Below are positions 57,118 through 64,000 of a DNA stretch of 64,000 nt, one piece after another (the first letter of the stretch is position 1; every line of letters begins with the position of its first letter). Location of the stretch: assembly GCA_013339765.2 (NCBI GenBank), contig CM023449.1, positions 19,896,955 through 19,960,954 on the forward strand. Reading direction: 5' to 3'. The stretch is from Haemaphysalis longicornis (taxonomy: Eukaryota > Arthropoda > Arachnida > Ixodida > Ixodidae). Under the pieces are notes generated by a model, which was not told the DNA's origin, did no database searches, and worked only from the letters and a program-made list of their open reading frames with translations. A program made the translations under genes and the position numbers.

Positions 57118-57647
57118 GAAATGGGAAACATTTCGGCAGTCACAAGCCTATGTGCCAGACTCACAATGGCAAACTTTGCCTTCAACGCTGCGCTTTCCTG
57201 GAGCTCTGTCAACTCATTTTTAGCGTCGACACTTTTGTGTGCAAGGAGATTTACGTTAGCTTCGAAGGAAGCCACAAAGCATGCTTCTGGGGTAGCTTGT
57301 GGGCAGTGGTGCTTCCTGTGGCAGCTTTAGTGTGCTCAGATGGACACTGTTTGTGAGGCACTGCCACTCGCAGATATTGCCCTGTAGCCTACAAGATCAC
57401 TGAGCAACGTAAAAGGAGTATACAGCCAAACCCGGTTATAGCGAACCGTGTATATGCGCTACGATTATTTCGATATATACAATAGTTCGATATAGCCGAA
57501 CCCGCCTATAACGAGTTTATTGTTACGAGCTCGCAATACCTGGGAATCTCCTTGCCATCCCCGCATGCAGAAACGAACAAAATAAAGTATGTAATTACCA
57601 TACACAAAACAATCGATTTTTTGCAAATAATGAAGCTACGTTCCGCC

Positions 57648-58162
57648 TTAAAGGAGCCATGAAGAGAAAATGCAACTTCGTTTAATTTGAAAGAACTAGG
57701 ATTCAGTATCTCACTCAGCTCCATTACAGCCACAAAAGATGTTTTTTTAACGAAAAAAAAGCGATAAGTATTTAAAAACTTTCAAATTTTGCGCCACAGT
57801 GACGTGTTATGAGCAAGAATGACGTCATACGGGCCAACAATAAAACATAAATTTCAGTGCGTTAGCTGCACGTTAGCATTCAAGTGATGCGGTCAAATGG
57901 AACTAGAGGCCTTATTACACACGTCCAGTCATGTGTCGTCGCGACAGGTCAGTTAGGCGGCCGTCAATCGCACAAACAAGGTTCCGTGACGTCATAGAAA
58001 AGTTGCGGGAAATTGGCTAGGGGGTCGCGACTGCTTCACACGTTTTCTTTAATATCTCCGTTATTTGTTCGAAGATTGCCATGGTATTGGTATCATTGTT
58101 ATCGGGAGTAAGCAGTCTGTCTAATAAACCCAACTTGTATTTTGTCTTCATGGCTCCTTTAA
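57648..58162. mobile_element. TTAA MITE nested in the Tigger element
   Basis: TTAAAGGAGCCATGAAGAGA is mirrored by tcttcatggctcctTTAA. The shorter Tigger copy reads ctgccttaactgcc at the same place (26091-26104), with a single TTAA, so this is an insertion with TTAA duplication. Termini match family 1 at 37674. Confidence 0.92.
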
Positions 58163-58236
58163 CGCCCCAACTGCCTACTTCCAAAAAAAAGCGGTGATTT
58201 TTGTTTTCCCTTTTATTTTGGCAGCATCAGCATTTT

Positions 58237-58712
58237 TTAGACGACACATTGCACCAGTTCGAGTCCGTGTCCTTCAATATCGAAGAAGTATTGGCGGAGG
58301 ACATCGACTACCGAAAGCACTTCATTAAGCGTCGGACAGCTTTCACTCACGACCTCCTCTGCCTCCTTGGTGCTTTTCATCAGCATTGCGACGGTGATGC
58401 TGACGGTGCCCGAGTTTGAGGGGCTTACAGGGACAGCAACGTCGTCGTCGATACTCAGGAAATCTTCGAAGGACACTCCTTTCGGCACAGAGTCGGGAAG
58501 GTTGGCGAGCTGCCGTCTTGGTCCGGACTCACTGACTCGGCGGGTTCCGTCGTGAGTTCCGCGCGTCGGAAACAGTTACGGAAAGTGTCGGGCGTCATGT
58601 CACTCCATACGAGGCGCAATGTCTCAGTCGCGGCCTTTGCTAAGTGGTCGCGGCAAATCAACATCTCAATCGCCGCTCCGAGACCATGCATTTTGGCGGA
58701 CATTCTAGGCAC
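58237..58712 (-). pseudogene. Tigger/CENP-B-type transposase, C-terminal relic
   Basis: Two overlapping - strand frames: one has LVWSDMTPDTFRNCFRRAEL, the segment that follows the DDE catalytic core in Tigger/pogo transposases; the next has an acidic tail (SFEDFLSIDDDV, STKEAEEVVSESC). They join only through a frameshift near 58460-58490. The DNA-binding and DDE domains are deleted, so the protein is dead. Confidence 0.8.
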
Positions 58713-58852
58713 GCCGAATTCGATATATCAGATGTGAAGTTCGTTATAAGGAATATGTTTCGCGTAAATTACCGTAACTGATTTATTTTTGTTCGATATA
58801 TAGCATAATTCGCTCTATCTGTGTTCGTTATAGTCGGGTTTGGCTGTAGTTA

Positions 58853-59800
58853 TCCCAGCTTAAGGAAGGACGGAAAAGTACAGGAAAGGCAGAAAGGTTA
58901 ACCAGGGAACTGTCCTATTGGCTACCCTGCACATAGGAATGGGGATACGGATATTGAGAGGGAAAGGAACGACAGCGGTATATGTTAAAAGAGAGAACAC
59001 AGGGAAGAAACTCAGAATGAAAAGGCGTGGGAATGGTAAGTGCAAAGACAGTGCGAAGCCCGCACGAAAGAAAAAGCATGCACAAAACTAAGGCGGTAAA
59101 CTGACAAAATTGGAGAACGAAGGAGGCTGCTTTGTAGTAATGTCCCTACCATCGCTCAGATGGACCCGCATCCTTCAAAGAGCGAAGTAAGGCTTTTCGG
59201 ACTGTGACCGGGAACGCGTATGACCCAAAATAGTCTGCGTTATAAAGCGGTGGCCGTCGAGTTGGCGAAGTATGGCGGAGAGCAGCTTTGTGGTGGAGTG
59301 TAGTGGAGAGTGCGGTGAAGTGTGCTGGAGAGCTTCTTTGTGGTGGAGTGGGGGGGAGAACGTGGTGGAGAGTGGTGGAGAGTGTGCCGAAGTGTGGTGG
59401 AGAGCTGCTTTGTGGTGGAGTGTAGTGGAAAGTGGTGGAGAGTGCGGTGAAGTGTGGTGGAGAGCTGCTTCGTGGTGGAGAGTGCGGCGAAGTGTGCTGG
59501 AGAGCGGCTTTGTGGTGGAACGTGGTGGAGTAGGGGGTAGTGCGGCGGAATGTGTAGAGTGGTGTTGCGAATCGTTCACAGTGGCACAACATGTGTTCAT
59601 GGTCCCTGGCGCTCACATTACAAGCAGAGCTGTTGTCCATGCCGATAGTGAAGGAGTAAGCTCTGATTAAGGAAACACCTAGCCACAGGCGACAAAGTAA
59701 GGTGACGTCCGAGCGAGGCACGTTAGTAGGCAGGTGGCGCTGCAAATCGCGGTCGAGCTAGTATAGTTGAGCGTTCAAGAACTCTAGGGTGTTCCACTTA
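58853..59800 (-). pseudogene. LINE 3' end with C-terminal zinc motif and minisatellite
   Basis: On the - strand SDVTLLCRLWLGVSLIRAYSF, a diverged zinc motif (CNVSARDHEHMLCHC) and, after a tandem-repeat expansion, LDGHRFITQTILGH and VRKALLRSLKDAGPSERW match the C terminus of tick LINE proteins that I remember, with frameshifts. The 3' UTR (59145-58856) with tgtgcagggtagccaatagg and gttccctggttaacc is also of the type I associate with tick LINEs. No RT remains. Confidence 0.75.
59270..59570. repeat. GTGGTGGAG minisatellite inside the LINE end
   Basis: Imperfect units built on agctgctttgtggtggag and agtgcggtgaagtgtg recur at irregular spacing of about 42-74 bases (tttgtggtgga at 59286, 59336, 59410, 59467 as ttcgtgg, 59509). 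Expansion lies between the zinc motif and the final helix of the LINE protein. Confidence 0.85.
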
Positions 59801-59874
59801 GCGAGAATGACTCTGGGGGCAATGGATAAAACTGTCTTTGAACTTTGGAGGCTTTTTACAAAAAGCCTCTCTCT

Positions 59875-60690
59875 CACCGGTTTATTTATTTATTTATTTG
59901 TGAAAATACTCTCAAAGCCCTAAGGCGTTACAGAGAGGAGGGGTTAACAATTCATACAACAGTGGTTACTACCGTTTTGAATGACGCAGGATCCGGAATG
60001 CCGGTGATGGAGGCGGGGAGGTGGTTCCAGTCGTCGCAGGTCTTGGGAATGAACGAGCAAAAGTAGGGGTTTGCGCGACAGTTATGAATCCCTACCTTGT
60101 ACCTGTGATCGTTACGTGCGGAGTTGTAGGATGGAGCAGAAATGAGGGCCTGTTTTAGAATGGGGTTTTATGAAAGTAAATTTAATGAAAACGGCACAAG
60201 CGCGAAATTTTCCTTCTATATCAGCAAGGTCACTGAGTTTAAAAAGAAGATTTAATTGACGTGATGCTAGCGGTTCGTGGGTAGTTTGTGACAATGTATC
60301 GAGCAGCACGGTTCTTAATGGCTTCCAAAGATGAAGACAACACCACCATATGAGGGTCCCACATAGATGAAGCATGTTCCAATTTAGACCTAACAAGGGG
60401 TTCATATATTAATAGCGTTAAAGAGACAGGAGCACAAGCAAAATTACGGCATAAGAAGCCGAGCATGCGATTAGTATTGTTAGTAATATAATTAATATGT
60501 TCATGCCATTGCAGATTAGTGTTAATGTGGACGCCAAGGTACTTATAAGAAGAGACAGAAGATAAGCGCACATTGTTAAGTTCGTACGGAAATAGGTCAG
60601 ACGGGTTATCTTCACGCCAGAAGAAACTCTCATTATTTTACATTCGTTAACATTAAGTTGCATCAGCCAGTTATTGCACCAAGAAGGCGG
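59875..60690 (-). pseudogene. LINE RT C-terminal region, CR1/Jockey-like, (AAAT)n tail
   Basis: On the - strand MQLNVNECKIMRVS, then SSYKYLGVHINTNLQWHEHI, ILLIYEPLVRSKLEHASSMW and LEAIKNRAARYIV are the end of an RT and its thumb; further on NPYFCSFIPKTCDDWNHL and ITGIPDPASFK form the typical LINE C terminus. Frames shift at least twice. The copy ends gttacgccttagggctttga-like UTR and (AAAT)n at about 59880-59900. Catalytic motifs are lost by 5' truncation. Confidence 0.85.
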
Positions 60691-60789
60691 ATTAGGGGAA
60701 AATGTGGACGTAAACGATCTTGTGCGGATTACTGCTGAACTCAGAATGTGTCACAGCCGGACTGGACTCCAAAGGGCGAGTGAGTTCCA

Positions 60790-60862
60790 AACATTTTTTT
60801 TTGTTTTTTTTTTTTGCGGGCGACGGGTCCGCGGACTTCCATTTGAAAACCGCCGGTCTACA
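60790..60862 (-). repeat. hAT-like transposon end
   Basis: On the - strand gaccggcggttttcaaatgg then gtccgcggaccc resembles the common hAT-type terminus (cagnggttntcaaa...ggaccc). The partner end is not identified. It overlaps T-rich sequence at 60796-60815. Confidence 0.4.
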
Positions 60863-61710
60863 GAATGCACATATTCTATAAGTGGCAGATCCCAGCAGCG
60901 GCAGCATTTTCCTTTTCCGTACGCACCGCACTTCCGCGAAAGCGCGCGATAACTTGGCATGTTATGACGGATGATATGCCTTTCTGCCGGCGCAGAATCC
61001 TCGTGCGAGGTTACGCCACCTGAAATGAGGTAATTGGAGGAGGTGCCGCTCCCCTATCTTGCTCCTTATAAGGGGAGGGAGACTATAATAGGAATGAATG
61101 GCCGGTTTGAGGTGGGCGAATGAAGCCTTGTTTAGGCACGGCGGGAGAAAATGTAGCTGGGGACATTTCTGCACTTTTTCTTCTCCTCCGCACCCAGTAC
61201 CCATAATTCCGCCCTCACTTTCGCTTCCTGTTTCACAGCTGTTGTGAGCATGGCAACATAGCAACGCGTAGGACTTCACGCCATTGCTACATACAGTGCA
61301 CTCGGTTTTTCGTTCACCGTGGGATCGCGTATACGTGGTGATCGTGCACAGATTCAGAATAGCCACTAGGGTAGCCCTGTGAACTTTACGATTGCATTCT
61401 TTGAGATAGTGTAGCGTACACTGGAACATGATGGCAAAACGGGCCGGTATACCCGCGTACGTACTAAGCTCGGGGACCGCCTCAATCAATCCCAGGGGTT
61501 AAATGTCGCCAACCTTTCTTACAGACGCCGCGACACCTCTAAAAACATTTTCATCCGTTAATCCTTGATACTATCAGTACCGTGTCCCACGCATGCGTAG
61601 TTATATCATTCTGTCGACTGCGCCAATTAGTGAACGCGGACCGCTGGCGTGCTAGTGCACTGATAAAATGGCAGCTCACTGAACGAGGACGATAAAAGTC
61701 AAAGCCCCTT

Positions 61711-61711
<1 letters not shown>
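60863..61711. other. Unassigned DNA
   Basis: The 175-residue - strand frame at 60962-61489 has no recognisable motif and is probably chance. Confidence 0.4.

Positions 61712-61754
<43 letters not shown>
61712..61754. repeat. (GA)n microsatellite
   Basis: Pure GA repeat. Confidence 0.97.
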
Positions 61755-61756
<2 letters not shown>

Positions 61757-61789
61757 TATTTAGCCAATAATTGGTGCAGCTTGGTGGCC

Positions 61790-62095
61790 GAGAGAAAGAC
61801 GGTCAAAACGCGAAGCTTTCTCCCATGCCGTCAAAGTCCAAAATACAAACAGCTTCGCCCGTGTCCCAATGGCACACTCGGAGTGACGTCAGCTTCATAA
61901 CGTGAGGGAGCCAGGTTCGATTCCAACCACAGGAAGCGCGTTATTCATCTTTTGTCGTGCTTAATGAGCCTTCGCGTGTCATCATCATCGTTTTGGGAAA
62001 CCAACTGCGTAAAGTTGGCGTTCCTGCAGTGAGTTTCGGCGCGGCAACAAACGACTTGAGTGAGGCGTAGAAAGCTTCGCTTTGAAAAGGTCTAA
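61790..62095. repeat. Dispersed repeat family R1, copy 4
   Basis: Has cgcgaagctttctcccatgc at the left, cataacgtgagggagccagg then ttcgattccaaccac (B-box-like GGTTCGATTCC) in the middle, and gtaaagttggcgttcctgca followed by gaggcgtagaaagcttcgct at the right. The left and right gaagcttt motifs are inverted. Confidence 0.55.
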
Positions 62096-62685
62096 AGGGG
62101 TGGCTCGTCGCTTGCGATGTACTTTTCCTCTCTCTTTGCCTCGAGCGAGAGGCATGCAAAGATAAACCGGTGAAAGAAAAAAATGTCGTCATATGTGCCG
62201 AAAGTCCGGGACTGAAGTGACCACCCGCACTCGTGCAGGAAAACCGGCTGTTGTCGCACGGTGTCCTACTGTCCGGCACGTTGGATCTGGGACGCAGCTG
62301 GCCGCAGGAACTCCAGTAAATCGGCCGTCGCGTGCGGCAATCAGACGGGGGCCATTAATTGTGTATGCACGTTTACCGCGCTCTGAGAAACCTCCCCGCA
62401 ACGCTCTGTGCGAGAGGAATTCTCCGCAGTGAGTCCTTCCAGCAGCGCGTCGATCTTTGTCAGACACCTACGACCTTATTTTGCTTTTTCCCAGATCCGG
62501 TCTTTCTTTACTTTTTGTCACATTGTCGGCAGAACGTTTTGAAACGTCTTAGGCGCCTGCGGGACATAATTGTCGCCACCGAGTGTCGATGGGCAATTGT
62601 CTTCTCATCCGCTTAACTCGGCTGCTTGAAGGCCCCGCAGCCCCAGCCGCGGGGACACGGACGTTCAAATTGTGTGGAGGAGGGT
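62096..62685. other. Unassigned DNA
   Basis: Open frames on both strands (62189-62467 on -, 62193-62432 on +) overlap; neither has motifs. Confidence 0.4.
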
Positions 62686-62689
62686 TGGA

Positions 62690-62712
62690 GGGGGGGGGGG
62701 GGGGGGGGGGGG
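62690..62712. repeat. G23 homopolymer
   Basis: Uninterrupted run of 23 G; length is likely unreliable in the assembly. Confidence 0.95.
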
Positions 62713-62734
62713 TTCACTTAGCGGAGGTGTCTGT

Positions 62735-62815
62735 ACAAACAAACAAATAGACAAACAGTCAGACACACGCCGATATGATCATCTGTAAGCAATTTCCCTC
62801 ACAACAAACAAACAA

Positions 62816-62898
<83 letters not shown>

Positions 62899-62965
62899 CA
62901 CGCCGATATGATCATCCAATTTTCCTCACAACAAACAAATAGACAGACAGACACACAGACGGACG

Positions 62966-63025
<60 letters not shown>

Positions 63026-63047
63026 GGCAGACAGACAGACAAATAAA
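62735..63047. repeat. (CAGA)n arrays in a higher-order duplication
   Basis: Two long (CAGA)n tracts (about 62819-62896 and 62940-63040, the second with a short GGAC stretch) alternate with the block cacacgccgatatgatcatc, present at 62764 and 62896, and with caacaaacaaatagacaga at each tract start. The Cys/Leu/Ser/Val antisense frame is an artefact. Confidence 0.95.
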
Positions 63048-64000
63048 CAAACGCATGATTGAGTTACCTACACAGCGTCTCAGAATCACATTTCCCTAAG
63101 GCAAAAGCCAACGTGTTCCGGAATGTAACTCGCTATTACTCCTTTTGCGTGTGCGTCGGTATACACTCTTCCCACTGCTTTCAGTGCTGTATATCAACTT
63201 CCTGTGGACCAGGACCTTTTTGGCTTCGTAATCTCCGCTATCGTTAGGTGGCGGCGTTTGGCAGCCCCCCGCGGGGTCCCTCTGTACACCGGCATGCGAT
63301 AGGCTAGAGCAGCGCTTCTCAACCCAGATTGGGCCGAGGACCCCTTGCGAGATTGCGAAGTGATGGGGAACACCACCGTGATTTATGTTAATCTGTCTCA
63401 CAACGTGAAGCAATTTGCACTTGCAACAAAGGTCTCCCGCATAACAATTTATTGCCCGTTTCTGGGTCTGAATTTTATGCTGAAGCGCGTCATATTGTCA
63501 AACAATTTGCTCTTGCAGCTAAAAGTTACCCGAACACCATTATACCGCCTTGTGACTGGCTGCATTTTTTGCATAGCTGGTGTGCTGTGCGAAAAAGCCA
63601 ACTCGGAATCTTTTATGTTTAAAGCACAGCTTTGTTTATTTTTAAAGAAAAGCTTTCTATACCTCTACCAGCCAACGGTTCTTTCGCGGCGTGCGGGACA
63701 ATAAACTCCCAACGCGGAGGAGGCGGTGGGAGTGTCTTACTCAGGGAGCACACTGTAGATGACGCGGCGAATCTACCCAGCGTTCCCCGCGCAGATGCCT
63801 GGTCACACCGGCGGGCGTGTTCTGCGGGACGGCTTTGTCGTCTGCTTTAGCGACGGTTGTTTTGGGCCTGTTTTGGCGCAGCTTCGCGCCCACTGGGCGC
63901 TTCCTTTGCACGGCTTGATTAACTTGCTCGACAGGTCCTCCTGGGGAACCCGGACCCGACGGAATTAAGTGGTCGTACGGCAACAATACACTAAGGATTG
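63048..64000. other. Unassigned DNA with a hAT-like end
   Basis: gcagcgcttctcaacccaga at 63310, followed by ggccgaggacccc, is a typical hAT-type left terminus without a visible right end. 63680-63960 is GC-rich. At 63934-63970 a + strand reading GPPGEPGPDGIK follows a cttgctcgacag acceptor-like sequence; it is too short to call. Confidence 0.4.

Larger units (their letters stand above)
57423..58846 (-). mobile_element. Tigger/pogo-type element with transposase relic (copy 2)
   Basis: CAGCCAAACCCGGTTATAGC and its complement bound the element, with TA at 57421-57422 and 58847-58848. It matches the shorter copy at 25884 at both ends, keeps more transposase sequence, and carries a nested TTAA MITE at 57648-58162. 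Confidence 0.92.

Noticed and set aside
60962..61489. 175-residue - strand frame with several Cys
   Set aside because: No spacing pattern of a known Cys-rich family, no signal peptide, no splice framing.
62735..63047. CRISPR-like alternation of repeats and spacers
   Set aside because: The repeats are microsatellites with variable length, and the genome is eukaryotic.
62799..63089. Cys/Leu/Ser/Val-repeat peptide
   Set aside because: Direct translation of the (CAGA)n microsatellite.

Overview
The window is eukaryotic, repeat-dense DNA with no operons, ribosome binding sites or bacterial genes. The transposon types present (RTE, I-type and CR1-like LINEs, Tigger/pogo and TTAA-type MITEs, Helitron-like elements) and above all a tRNA-derived SINE whose body and (AATC)n tail match my memory of the Ruka-type SINEs of hard ticks point to an ixodid tick, probably a metastriate species. 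That assignment rests on recognition of repeats, not on a database search. Host coding sequence is scarce: two candidate exons on the + strand (806-1060, no recognised family; 13033-about 13188, possibly PRC1/MAP65-like) and one likely promoter plus first exon with a consensus splice donor (about 24560-24965). Everything else that can be named is mobile DNA, its relics, or simple repeats.

Layout. 1-2872: candidate exon and an old SINE. 2873-6256: one TTAA-type MITE split by two insertions, the first of which carries its own nested TA-flanked MITE; the uninterrupted version of the host MITE lies at 37674-38504. 6415-10359: long inverted-repeat (foldback-like) TTAA element holding a LINE RNase H fragment. 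10373-12747: an inverted-repeat element and a small TA MITE. 13033-13780: candidate exon and a second Helitron-like copy that supplies an empty site for the nested MITE. 13935-20784: two partial copies of one TTAA MITE on either side of the best-preserved gene here, a LINE on the - strand with an open ORF2 of 1215 codons and a 5'-truncated esterase-type ORF1. 21716-24070: I-type LINE (RT plus RNase H, frameshifted). 24560-29422: likely promoter, Tigger MITE, AT-rich DNA. 29423-31710: TA MITE and a dead RTE LINE. 32131-40527: MITEs, a GC-rich ambiguous block, low-complexity DNA and a third Helitron-like copy. 41321-53764: mostly unassigned DNA with simple repeats, an RTE 3' end, MITEs and SINEs. 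56652-57117: a SINE inserted in a SINE with perfect target-site duplication. 57423-60690: Tigger relic with nested TTAA MITE and two LINE 3' ends, one carrying a minisatellite inside its coding end. 60691-64000: hAT-like ends, (GA)n, G23 and (CAGA)n arrays.

Nothing here works as a pathway. The elements do record a relative history: host MITEs, then Helitron-like insertions, then TA-MITE insertion, and SINE on SINE. The most interesting material is the nearly intact LINE with an esterase domain; a Helitron-like family with a self-complementary hairpin at each end, a shared tRNA-like module and an orphan endonuclease; and several paired filled/empty insertion sites inside one window.
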